NCBI GenBank assembly: GCA_046723355.1
Contig: JBKOUJ010000120.1
Coordinates: forward strand, 1 to 24,480
Reading direction: 5' to 3'
Length of the DNA stretch: 24,480 nt
Origin: 13-2-20CM-68-14 sp046723355
GTDB taxonomy: Bacteria; Actinomycetota; Thermoleophilia; Gaiellales; Gaiellaceae
Under the pieces are notes generated by a model. That model worked only from the letters and a program-made list of their open reading frames with translations. It did not search any database and was not told the DNA's origin. Made by a program: the position numbers and the translations under genes. Positions within the stretch are counted from its first letter, which is position 1. The number at the start of each line of letters is the position of its first letter. Below are positions 1 through 7,318 of the stretch, piece after piece.

Positions 1-1
1 C

Positions 2-292
2 GAGGCCCAGGAGCGTCAGCTCAACATCCATCTCGACCCGGAGCACCTCGCCGGGGTGTACGCGAACTTCGCGAACATCAGCTTCTCGGACTACGAGTTC
101 ACGCTGACGTTCGCGCGGATCGACCACGAGGTCGAGGAGGGCGACGTCCCGGGAGTCGTGGTCGCGCGCGTGAACATGTCGAACCGCTTCATGCGCGAGC
201 TGCTCGACGCGATGGAGGACTCGTGGTCGAAGTGGTCGTCGCGGGAGGGGATCAGGAACCTCCCGGAGACCGACCCGCCTTCGAATTCCTAG
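2..292 (+). CDS. DUF3467 family protein, 5' truncated by window edge
   Basis: The frame is open from base 2 and reads EAQERQLNIHLDPEHLAGVY and onward to a TAG at 290-292, giving 96 visible codons. The pattern of a QLNI start strand, an (A)GVYAN segment, a SFSDYEFTLTFAR strand and a later VVARVNMS strand matches DUF3467, a short uncharacterised bacterial family. A GTG at base 56 could serve as an internal start, but the conserved first strand lies upstream of it, so the true start is probably just outside the window. Function is unknown. It converges on the M48 protease gene, with a hairpin between the two stops. Confidence 0.75.
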   Translation, partial: EAQERQLNIHLDPEHLAGVYANFANISFSDYEFTLTFARIDHEVEEGDVPGVVVARVNMSNRFMRELLDAMEDSWSKWSSREGIRNLPETDPPSNS

Positions 293-356
293 GAGGGTTC
301 GGCGTAAAGCTGCTCGTCGTCGGCGCGATGCTCGTTCGCTGACGAGGACGCAGGGA

Positions 357-382
357 GCGTCAATAGCCGAAGCTATTGGCGC
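357..382. terminator. Hairpin between convergent genes
   Basis: Arms GCGTCAATAGC (357-367) and GCTATTGGCGC (372-382) pair over 11 positions with one G-U pair and close on a CGAA tetraloop. It lies between the DUF3467 stop and the protease stop and overlaps the last codons of the protease gene. No T-run is present on either strand, so a bidirectional terminator role is inferred from position and fold only. Confidence 0.5.
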
Positions 383-1662
383 GACTGAGGACGATGCTCA
401 GCGGGCGAGCAGCGTGCGCCGGCGGCACAGACTGCTTTGCGTCGAACCCTCCTCACCTCCCAGGCGTGAATCATCGCGAGGCGCTGCATGACCGTCGGGT
501 GGTCGTCGAGCCAGACGTATGACCAGAGCGGCGGGCTCGCCTGCGCCAAGTCGATCCTCGTGAAGCTGCGAAAGGCCTCGCGCCCGGCGGTCGGGTCGCG
601 GGTCGCCTGGAGTGCCATCCAGTCGGCTTCGGACTCATAGCGGCGCGAGACTACGTTCCCGAGCGGCATCGCGAGCAGGCTGAGCGCAAACGAGACGAGC
701 AACGCGAACGGGACCACCTCGGCCCGATGCAGGCCGCCGCGTCGCCGCGTCGCCTCAGAAAGGAGGAAGGTCAGCGGCAGCGTGAAGAGAACGCCCCACG
801 CGATCCCCTTGAGAACGTGGCGCCGGGCGACGTGGCCGAGCTCGTGCGCGGTCACGAACGCGATCGCTCGGTCGCTCAGGTGCGAGCGGAAGAGCGTGTT
901 CCAGAGAACCACCACCGTCGTCGGCCCGAAGCCGGTCGTCTCCGCGTTGACCGCCCGGGTCTCGCCGCTCACCTTGTCGACGCGAATCTCGGTGCCCGTC
1001 ACGCCTTCGCGCCGTTCGAGCCGCTGGACGGCGGCCGCGACCTCCCGATCCGGGATCCGGTGGGTGCCGAGCGGTGCCAGCAACGCACCCACGATCACGA
1101 AGACGATTCCGACGACGACGAAGATCGGAGCGACGATCGCCCACCAGTAGCGTCGAAAGCGCCGCGCGAGCACCATCACCAAGGCGATGACGATCGCGGT
1201 GGTGGCCGTCTGCGCAGCGATCCCGCCGATCTGGCCGAGCATGTAACCCCAGTAGTCCTCCTTAGAGATCCCGTAGCGCCGGTCCCACCAAAGCCCGAGC
1301 AGGCCGACCGGCAAGGTGGCCACCGTCACGAACAGGTAGGCGGCCACGGCAATCATGACGCCGGCGCCGATCTCGCCCAGCGCGAAGCCGCGGGCGAGGC
1401 GCCTGCCGAAGACGCTCATCACGGCCAGGACCGCGAGCTCGACCATCACGCCCGCGATGAAGAGCAGCCGCCCGACCGAGCTGTAGCGCGTAGCGCGGTG
1501 GAGCTGCGCCTGCGAGAAGAACGCCGACGAATTCAGGTGCGGCGTGTGCAGGTCGGACGGCACCTTCGTGCCCAGCAGCAGCGCCGCCGCAGCGAGCCAG
1601 GCGACGACGGCGAGGATTATCGTGGCCCCCTTGAGCAAGCGGGTCGCGGTCATCTCGGACAT
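373..1662 (-). CDS. M48 family (Ste24/HtpX-like) membrane zinc metalloprotease
   Basis: The 429-residue product carries the zinc motif HELGH (His273, Glu274, His277) and a downstream ESEAD segment (Glu343, Asp347) that supplies the third ligand in the M48 family. Hydrophobic stretches near residues 12-31, 65-85, 100-124, 145-166 and 175-198, plus two after the HExxH motif, fit a multi-pass integral membrane protease resembling CAAX prenyl protease 1. Substrate is unknown. ATG codons at 1662 and 1653 are both in frame. A weak TAGCGT box at 1670-1665 lies 11 bases before the second, which would fit a nearly leaderless start there. The 5' end overlaps the divergent phosphoesterase gene. Confidence 0.85.
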   Translation of the reverse strand: MSEMTATRLLKGATIILAVVAWLAAAALLLGTKVPSDLHTPHLNSSAFFSQAQLHRATRYSSVGRLLFIAGVMVELAVLAVMSVFGRRLARGFALGEIGAGVMIAVAAYLFVTVATLPVGLLGLWWDRRYGISKEDYWGYMLGQIGGIAAQTATTAIVIALVMVLARRFRRYWWAIVAPIFVVVGIVFVIVGALLAPLGTHRIPDREVAAAVQRLERREGVTGTEIRVDKVSGETRAVNAETTGFGPTTVVVLWNTLFRSHLSDRAIAFVTAHELGHVARRHVLKGIAWGVLFTLPLTFLLSEATRRRGGLHRAEVVPFALLVSFALSLLAMPLGNVVSRRYESEADWMALQATRDPTAGREAFRSFTRIDLAQASPPLWSYVWLDDHPTVMQRLAMIHAWEVRRVRRKAVCAAGARCSPAEHRPQSRQ

Positions 1663-2362
1663 CCACGCTAACCGGCACGCGCTCGACGCCGTTCTGGCTG
1701 CGATCGAGGCGTCCGGGGCCGACGAGATCTGGTGTCTCGGCGATCTGGTCGGCTACGGGCCGCAGCCGAACGAGTGCTGCCGTGCGGTCGCGGCGCGCGC
1801 CGAGCTCTCTCTGGCCGGCAACCACGACCTCGTCGTGCTCGGCTCGCTGCCGATCCACGACTTCGCCGGCGACGCGGCCGCGGCGGCCCGTTGGACCCAG
1901 ACCGTCCTCGCCGATGAGGCACGCGAGTTCCTTGCGGCATTGCCGCCGAGTATGCGGCGGGAGGGCGTCGACCTGTTCCACGGAAGTGCCCGCGACCCCG
2001 TCTGGGAGTACGTGCTCAGCGACGAGGCCGCCTGGTGGACGCTTCAGGCAACCAACCAGCCGCTCGTCCTCGTCGGCCACAGCCATGTGCCGCTCGCGAT
2101 CGCGCTCGACGGCGACGACCTGGACGGCGGCGTCGCGCCAGACGGGACGGTCGTCGATCTCGAGTCCGGGCGCTCCCTGCTCAACCCGGGCTCGGTCGGC
2201 CAACCGCGCGACGGCGACCCGCGCGCGGCATACCTGCTCCTCGAGCTCGACCGGCGCGCCACCTTCCACCGGGTCGAGTACCCGGTCGAGGAGACGCAAG
2301 CTGAGATGCGCGAGCGCGGGCTACCCGAAGCCCTCGCCGCCAGACTTGCCGCCGGCGTCTAG
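1622..2362 (+). CDS. Metallophosphoesterase, YfcE/MJ0936-like
   Basis: The 246-residue product has the calcineurin-like metal site in order: SDIHAN (Asp13, His15), LGDLVGYGP, AGNHD and VGHSHVP. This places it among small bacterial phosphodiesterases of the PF12850 type; the substrate cannot be told. The GTG at 1622 is chosen because a GCGAGGA ribosome-binding sequence ends 6 bases upstream. A TTG at 1631 is an alternative, and starts further downstream would remove the first catalytic strand. Both choices overlap the 5' end of the divergent M48 gene. The stop overlaps the convergent sigma factor stop by 4 bases. Confidence 0.85.
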   Translation: MAPLSKRVAVISDIHANRHALDAVLAAIEASGADEIWCLGDLVGYGPQPNECCRAVAARAELSLAGNHDLVVLGSLPIHDFAGDAAAAARWTQTVLADEAREFLAALPPSMRREGVDLFHGSARDPVWEYVLSDEAAWWTLQATNQPLVLVGHSHVPLAIALDGDDLDGGVAPDGTVVDLESGRSLLNPGSVGQPRDGDPRAAYLLLELDRRATFHRVEYPVEETQAEMRERGLPEALAARLAAGV

Positions 2363-2943
2363 CGCGTCAGCGGAATGACCTCGGCCTCGCGGCCGAAGGT
2401 GATGCCCTCACGCGCGAGCGCCAGCTGGACTTCCTCGCGCGCCTTGAAGATCCGCCACTTCACGGTTGCGAGCGTTGTGTCGAGCGAGTCGGCGATCTCG
2501 TTGTACGAGAGTCCCACCACGTCGCGGAGCAGCAGCGCCATCTTCAGGTCGGTGTTGAGCTCGTCCACCGCGGCCCAGAGCGCCTGGATCGTCTCGACCT
2601 GCTCGACCGGCGCGTCGACGACCTCTAGCGGCGGCGCGTCGTCGATCGCGACGAGCGCGCGGGGCCGCCGCTCGCTGGCGCGGAGCTCGTCGAGGACGCG
2701 GTTCTTCGTCACCTGGAAGAGCCAGGTCGTGAACTTCGACCGCAGCGAGAACTTCGGCAGGCCCTGGAAGACACGGATGAAGACTTCTTGGGTGAGATCC
2801 TCCGCCAGAGCCCGGTCGCCCACAAGACGCATGACGTAGTTGAAGACCGGCACCTCGTACGCCCGGACAATCAGCGAGAAGGCTCTTTCGTCGCCGCGTT
2901 GCGCCTTCCGAAGGACGCCGAGATCGGGCTGAGCTAGGGGCAA
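2359..2943 (-). CDS. RNA polymerase sigma factor, sigma-70/ECF-like (RpoE type)
   Basis: The 194-residue product has only regions 2 and 4, as in extracytoplasmic function sigma factors. Region 2 lies near residues 12-90 (LAEDLTQEVFIRVFQ, then the FTTWLFQVTKNRVLDELR recognition helix). Region 4 lies near 120-175 with the helix-turn-helix LSYNEIADSLDTTLATVKWR. The only nearby start is a TTG at 2943. No anti-sigma factor gene follows; the next gene downstream is convergent. It sits 28 bases after gpmI, so it may be co-transcribed with the glycolytic operon, but a TATACT box in front suggests its own promoter as well. Its regulon is unknown. Confidence 0.9.
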   Translation of the reverse strand: MPLAQPDLGVLRKAQRGDERAFSLIVRAYEVPVFNYVMRLVGDRALAEDLTQEVFIRVFQGLPKFSLRSKFTTWLFQVTKNRVLDELRASERRPRALVAIDDAPPLEVVDAPVEQVETIQALWAAVDELNTDLKMALLLRDVVGLSYNEIADSLDTTLATVKWRIFKAREEVQLALAREGITFGREAEVIPLTR

Positions 2944-2952
2944 GGCCGGACG

Positions 2953-2958
2953 AGTATA
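2953..2958 (-). promoter_or_regulatory. -10 box for the sigma factor gene
   Basis: On the minus strand TATACT stands 9 bases before the TTG start. A possible -35 (CTGAGG, spacer 17) overlaps the end of gpmI and matches poorly. The distance implies a transcript starting at or within a few bases of the start codon. Confidence 0.5.
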
Positions 2959-2971
2959 ACCGGGGTCTTCT

Positions 2972-4450
2972 TCACCTCAGCAGGGATTTCCCGGTCATCT
3001 GTAAAGGTTGGGCAAAGCCGAGCAGGTATAGCGCCGTGGGCATGAGATCGCTGAGCTCGCCGTCGTTTTGCAGGGCCATTCCTTCGTCCGTGAGGATCAG
3101 AGGGACCGGATTCGTCGTGTGTGCGGTGTGCGGGCTCGTGCCGTCTGCCTCGAGCATCTGCTCCGCGTTGCCGTGGTCGGCGGTGATCAGGCTGACGCCG
3201 CCGAGGCGCTCAACTGCCTCGACGATCTCGCCGAGGCAGGTGTCCGTCGTCTCGACCGCCTCGACCACGGCCGGGATCGCGCCGGTGTGGCCGACCATGT
3301 CCGGGTTCGCGAAGTTCACGACCGCAAACGCGTAGCCGTTGCCGACGGCGTCGCAAAACCGGCGGGCGACCTCGCGCGCCGACATCTCGGGCTTGTGGTC
3401 GTAGCTCGGCACGTCACGCGGGCTGGGGACGAGGATCCGCATCTCGCCCGTCCATTCGTCCTCGCGCCCGCCGTTGAAGAAGTAGGTGACGTGGGCGTAC
3501 TTCTCGGTCTCGGCGACGTGCAGCTGCCGGACGCCATGCTCCGCGAGGACCTCCGCCACCGTCTCGGCCACGTCCTGCTCTTCGAACGCGACAGGGCAGT
3601 CGAAGCCCTCCCGGTACCGCGTCATGGTCGTTAGATCGAATCCGGCGTCCATGAGCTTGATCGCTAATTGGCGTGCTCTGTCGGGGCGGAAGTTGAAGAA
3701 GATCGCGGCGTCGCCTTCGCCGAGCCGCGGCCGGCCGTCGATCGCGACGGGTTCGATGAACTCGTCGGTCACGTCCCGGTCGTAGCTGGCCTGAACGGCC
3801 TCGGCCGGGGTCTGACCCCAGACGGGTCTGCCGTGGACGATCGCCTCGAAGGCCCGGTCCGTCCGCTCCCAGCGCTCGTCCCGATCCATCGCGTAGTAGC
3901 GGCCGGCGACGGTGGCGATCTTTTCCGCGGGGAGCTCGGCGAGGTCTCGTACGGCCGAGTGCGGGGATACGTCGCGGCCGTCCGTGAACGCGTGAACGAA
4001 CGTCCGCTCCTCCAACCCCAGCCGCCGCGCGAGCTCGAGCAGCGCCCGGAGGTGGTCGATGTGCGAATGGACGCCCCCGTACGAAACCAGCCCGAGCAGG
4101 TGGACGTTGGTGCCGCGCTCCTTCGCTCGCTCGAAGGCGCCCACCAGCGCCGGATTCTCGAACAACGACCCGTCCGCGATCGCGCGGTTCACCCGCTGGA
4201 AGTCCTGATCGAGCACGCGCCCGGAGCCGATCGTCAGGTGGCCGACCTCCGAGTTCCCCATCTGGCCTGCGGGCAGGCCGACCGCCTCGCCGGAGGCCTT
4301 CAGCGTCGTGTGCGGGTAGCGCGCCCATAGCCCGTCGAAGACGGGCGTGTCGGCTAGCTCGACCGCGTTCCCGGGCCCAGGCGGCGCGCAGCCCCAGCCG
4401 TCGAGGATGACGAGCGCTACGAGCGGGAAAGCCGTGCCGCGGTCTCGCAA
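2972..4450 (-). CDS. gpmI: 2,3-bisphosphoglycerate-independent phosphoglycerate mutase
   Basis: It interconverts 3- and 2-phosphoglycerate with two Mn ions. The 492 residues are near the usual ~510. The phosphatase metal site starts at LDGWG (Asp17), the phosphoserine nucleophile is Ser67 in GNSEVGH, and the second metal cluster includes DMVGHTG and ADHGNAEQM. Substrate residues are in VHSHIDH and GRDVSPHSA. No ATG or GTG fits the N-terminus; the first usable codon is TTG at 4450, which overlaps the end of tpiA by 34 bases. No clear ribosome-binding site precedes it, so translation is probably coupled to tpiA. Confidence 0.95.
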   Translation of the reverse strand: MRDRGTAFPLVALVILDGWGCAPPGPGNAVELADTPVFDGLWARYPHTTLKASGEAVGLPAGQMGNSEVGHLTIGSGRVLDQDFQRVNRAIADGSLFENPALVGAFERAKERGTNVHLLGLVSYGGVHSHIDHLRALLELARRLGLEERTFVHAFTDGRDVSPHSAVRDLAELPAEKIATVAGRYYAMDRDERWERTDRAFEAIVHGRPVWGQTPAEAVQASYDRDVTDEFIEPVAIDGRPRLGEGDAAIFFNFRPDRARQLAIKLMDAGFDLTTMTRYREGFDCPVAFEEQDVAETVAEVLAEHGVRQLHVAETEKYAHVTYFFNGGREDEWTGEMRILVPSPRDVPSYDHKPEMSAREVARRFCDAVGNGYAFAVVNFANPDMVGHTGAIPAVVEAVETTDTCLGEIVEAVERLGGVSLITADHGNAEQMLEADGTSPHTAHTTNPVPLILTDEGMALQNDGELSDLMPTALYLLGFAQPLQMTGKSLLR

Positions 4451-5106
4451 ATCGCGGTGAACGATCCCACGTCGAGCGCGGCGCCGCCGACGAGGGCGCC
4501 GTCGACGTCCGGCTGCTCGAGCAGCTCCGCTGCGTTCTCGGGCTTGACGGAGCCGCCGTAGAGCACCGGCACGTCGAGCAGCGACTTGATCAGCGCGTGC
4601 GCCTCCTGCGCGATCTCGGGCGTCGCCGTCTTGCCGGTGCCGATCGCCCAGACGGGCTCGTAGGCGATCACGAGATGCTCGTGCTCGGAGAGGACGCCGA
4701 CCTGTCGCCGCAGCACGTTCTCGGTCTCCCCGCGCTCACGCTCTTCCTCGAGCTCGCCGACGCAGGCGATCACGCGCAGGCCCGCCTCCAGCGCATGCTC
4801 GGTCCGCATCCGCACGGTCTCGTCCGTCTCCCCGAAGTACTGGCGGCGCTCCGAGTGGCCGACGATCGCGCCCTTGACGCCGAGCTCGACCAGGATCACC
4901 GTCGAGACCTCGCCGGTGAAGGCACCGTCGTCGGCCCAATGGACGTTCTGGGCGTAGATGGTGTGGCCGCTCGCGACACCGGCGCCGAGCGAGCCGAACG
5001 GCGGGCAGAGCACCGCGTCGACGCCGTTGGGTGGCGAGAACGCCGCGCAGAACTCACGCGTTGCCCCCGGCCCCTTGTACATCTTCCAGTTGCCCGCGAT
5101 TAGCAC
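4417..5106 (-). CDS. tpiA: Triosephosphate isomerase
   Basis: It interconverts dihydroxyacetone phosphate and glyceraldehyde 3-phosphate. The open frame extends far upstream, but the protein begins at the GTG at 5106, giving MLIAGNWKMYKG with Asn6 and Lys8 of the active site in place. The electrophilic His lies in VGHSERR, the catalytic Glu in AYEPVWAIGTGK, and the phosphate loop in LYGGSVKPEN. At 229 residues it is slightly shorter than the usual ~250. The GTG start overlaps the stop of the upstream aminotransferase by 7 bases, which indicates translational coupling. Confidence 0.95.
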   Translation of the reverse strand: MLIAGNWKMYKGPGATREFCAAFSPPNGVDAVLCPPFGSLGAGVASGHTIYAQNVHWADDGAFTGEVSTVILVELGVKGAIVGHSERRQYFGETDETVRMRTEHALEAGLRVIACVGELEEERERGETENVLRRQVGVLSEHEHLVIAYEPVWAIGTGKTATPEIAQEAHALIKSLLDVPVLYGGSVKPENAAELLEQPDVDGALVGGAALDVGSFTAICETAARLSRS

Positions 5107-6278
5107 TGGGCGGCGATTCTGACGGATTCGACCAGCCGGTCGAGCTCGTCGCCGGTGTTGAAGTAGTGCGGGGAGGCGCGGACGAGGTCGGGCAGGCCGC
5201 GCTCGAGCGACTCGATCACCGCGGAGCTCGTCGCCGAGACGCTCACGTTGATGCCGCGGCGCCGCAGCGTCTCCATGACGCGGTCGGCCGGCGCTTCTGC
5301 GACGTCGAAGGTGACGATCGCGCACTGCTCCTCGCCGACGTCGCGGACGGTGACGCCGTCCAGCTCGGCGAGCTGCGCACGCAAGCGTGCACCCAGGTCG
5401 CGGACGCGTTCCCAGATCGCCTCCACTCCCCATTCGAGCGCGTAGTCGATCGCCCGGGCAAGCCCCACCTTGCCGGCGTAGTCCTGCTCCCACTCCTCGA
5501 ACCGCCGGCCGTCGCGGCGCAGCTCGTAGCGGTCCGGCGCAACCCAGTCCGCAGCGCGCATGTCGATCAGCGGTGGGTCGAGCCGCTCGAGCAGCTCCGC
5601 ACGGACGTACAGGAAACCTGTCCCGCGCGGTCCGCGCAGGAACTTGCGCCCGGTCGCGGAGAGCGCATCGCAGCCGATCGCGTCGACGTCGAGCGGCAGC
5701 TGGCCAGCCGCCTGACAGGCATCGACGAGGTACGGAATCCCCGCCTCGCGCGCGATCGCGCCGACTTCGGCGACCGGGTTCACGAGACCTCCGTTCGTCG
5801 GCACGTGCGTGACGGCGATCAGCTTCACGCGCTCATCGACGGCGTCGCCAAGGGCGTCGACCGAAAGCTGGCTGTGCTCGTCGTTCGGTACGGTCACCAC
5901 CTCCACGCCGGTGCGCTCGGCGGTCTGGAGAAAGGCGAGGTAGTTGCTGATGTAGTCGGCGACCGAGGTGAGGATCCGGTCGCCGCGCTCGAACCGGAAC
6001 GAGTAGAAGGCCATGTCCCACGCGCGCGTCGCGCTCGAGACGAAAGCGATCTCCTCGGGCGCCGCGCCGATCAGCTTGGCCGTCGCGCCGTAGAAGCGCT
6101 CGATCGCCTCCGCGTTCGCGTCGTGCGCCTCGTAGCCACCGATCCGGGACTCGAGCTCGAGGTGCGTAACGACCGCGTCGAGGACCGGCTGCGGCATCAA
6201 TGCGGAGCCGGCATTGTTCAGGTGGACGACGTGCTCGCAGCCGGGGGTCTCGGCGCGGGCGCGGCCGATGTCGATCAC
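5100..6278 (-). CDS. Class V aminotransferase-fold PLP enzyme inside the glycolytic operon
   Basis: The 392-residue product has the fold-type I PLP layout: HLNNAGSALMPQPV near the N-terminus, VSSATRAWDMAFYSF at the phosphate site, PYLVDACQAAGQLPLDV with PLP-ring Asp187 and Gln189, and LSATGRKFLRGPRGTGFLYV with the Schiff-base Lys212. It belongs to the broad group containing cysteine desulfurases, isopenicillin N epimerase and EgtE-like C-S lyases; the substrate cannot be read from sequence. The GTG start overlaps the pgk stop as GTGA and its stop overlaps the tpiA start. It is therefore tightly embedded between two glycolytic genes, although the family is not a known part of that pathway. Confidence 0.85.
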   Translation of the reverse strand: MIDIGRARAETPGCEHVVHLNNAGSALMPQPVLDAVVTHLELESRIGGYEAHDANAEAIERFYGATAKLIGAAPEEIAFVSSATRAWDMAFYSFRFERGDRILTSVADYISNYLAFLQTAERTGVEVVTVPNDEHSQLSVDALGDAVDERVKLIAVTHVPTNGGLVNPVAEVGAIAREAGIPYLVDACQAAGQLPLDVDAIGCDALSATGRKFLRGPRGTGFLYVRAELLERLDPPLIDMRAADWVAPDRYELRRDGRRFEEWEQDYAGKVGLARAIDYALEWGVEAIWERVRDLGARLRAQLAELDGVTVRDVGEEQCAIVTFDVAEAPADRVMETLRRRGINVSVSATSSAVIESLERGLPDLVRASPHYFNTGDELDRLVESVRIAAQC

Positions 6279-7318
6279 GCAGGTGGAATCACAGACACAC
6301 CGGGTAGGTCCTTGCCCTCGAGAAGCTCGAGCGCGGCACCGCCCCCGGTCGAAGCCCAGGAGACCTGGTCGGTCAGACCGAGCTCGTTCAGCCCCCGGAT
6401 CGAGTCAGCGCCGCCGACGACGGAGAAGGCGTCCGCACCGGCTACCGCCTCCGCGACGGCCTTCGTTCCCTCGGCGAAGCGCGGCCACTCGAAGACGCCC
6501 ATCGGGCCGTTCCAGAAGATCGTGCGCGCGCCGCCGAGCTCGGCCGCGAAGCGCTCCCGCGTCCCCGGGCCGATGTCGAGCCCGAGCCAGCCTTCCGGAA
6601 GGTCGTCGTACGAAAAGACGCCGCTCTCAGCGTCGGCCTCGAACGCGGCCGCGCCGACGACGTCTTCCGGCAGCACGACCTCGAAGTCGAGCGGGTTCTC
6701 GTCCCGGAGCTCTTCCGCCATCTTGCCGCCGATCAGGACGGTGTCGGCCTTCCCGCCCAGGTTCCGCAGGACGCCGAGCTTGTCCTCGACCTTGGCGCCG
6801 CCCGAGACGAGCACGAACGGCCGCTCGACGTCCCCGAGCAGCTTGCCGAGCTCCTCGAGCTCCTGCTCGAGCAGCAGGCCCGCGTAGGCCGGCAGCAGCT
6901 TGGCGACGCCGACGGTCGACGCGTGCGCGCGGTGAACGGACCCGAAGGCATCCTCGACAAACAGGTCGCTGCCGTCCGCCAGCTCTCGCGCGAAAGCCGG
7001 ATCGTTCTTCGTCTCGCCGGGGTCGAAGCGCGTGTTCTCGAGCACCTGGATCCGCTCGTCCGGCAGACGCTCGCGCAGGCGCGCGCGCACCGGCTCCATC
7101 GAGAACGCCGGGTCGACCCCTTTTGGCCGACCGAGGTGCGAGCAGACACGCACCTGATCCGCGTCACGCTCGAGCAGCAGCCGGAGCGTCGCCAGCGATG
7201 CCTCGATGCGCGTGTCGTCGGCGATGCGGCCGTCCTCGAGCGGCACGTTCAGGTCGGCGCGCATGAGCACGCGCGTGCCGCCGACCTCGGCGTCGCGGAC
7301 CGACCGCGGGCGATGCAC
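6275..7318 (-). CDS. pgk: Phosphoglycerate kinase, compact form
   Basis: It transfers phosphate between 1,3-bisphosphoglycerate and ADP. Recognisable blocks in order are RVLMRADLNVPL, CSHLGRPKG, LENTRFDPGETKND, VEDAFGSVHRAHAST, VSGGAKVEDKLGV, VLIGGKMA, LDIGPGTRE, WNGPMGVFEWP, VVGGADS and STGGGAALELLEGK. Start is the GTG at 7318, sharing one base with the gap stop (TAGTG). The 347 residues are well below the family's ~390-400. The shortfall falls in two places: before LENTRF, and between GGKMAEEL and FEVVLP, where the usual helices are missing. The usual GGGDT/S glycine motif reads GGADS. All catalytic segments remain, so it is probably functional. Confidence 0.93.
   Translation of the reverse strand: MHRPRSVRDAEVGGTRVLMRADLNVPLEDGRIADDTRIEASLATLRLLLERDADQVRVCSHLGRPKGVDPAFSMEPVRARLRERLPDERIQVLENTRFDPGETKNDPAFARELADGSDLFVEDAFGSVHRAHASTVGVAKLLPAYAGLLLEQELEELGKLLGDVERPFVLVSGGAKVEDKLGVLRNLGGKADTVLIGGKMAEELRDENPLDFEVVLPEDVVGAAAFEADAESGVFSYDDLPEGWLGLDIGPGTRERFAAELGGARTIFWNGPMGVFEWPRFAEGTKAVAEAVAGADAFSVVGGADSIRGLNELGLTDQVSWASTGGGAALELLEGKDLPGVSVIPPA

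Noticed and set aside
727..1671. Long plus-strand open frame opposite the M48 gene
   Set aside because: It is an antisense shadow: Arg/His/Asp-rich without any domain, while the minus strand encodes clear zinc-protease motifs.
4417..5493. Extended 358-residue triosephosphate isomerase
   Set aside because: The first ~130 residues are an off-frame reading of the aminotransferase gene; the GTG at 5106 starts exactly at the conserved N-terminus.
5031..6887. 618-codon plus-strand open frame across the glycolytic genes
   Set aside because: It lies opposite three genes with intact catalytic motifs and has shadow-like composition; such frames are common in GC-rich DNA.
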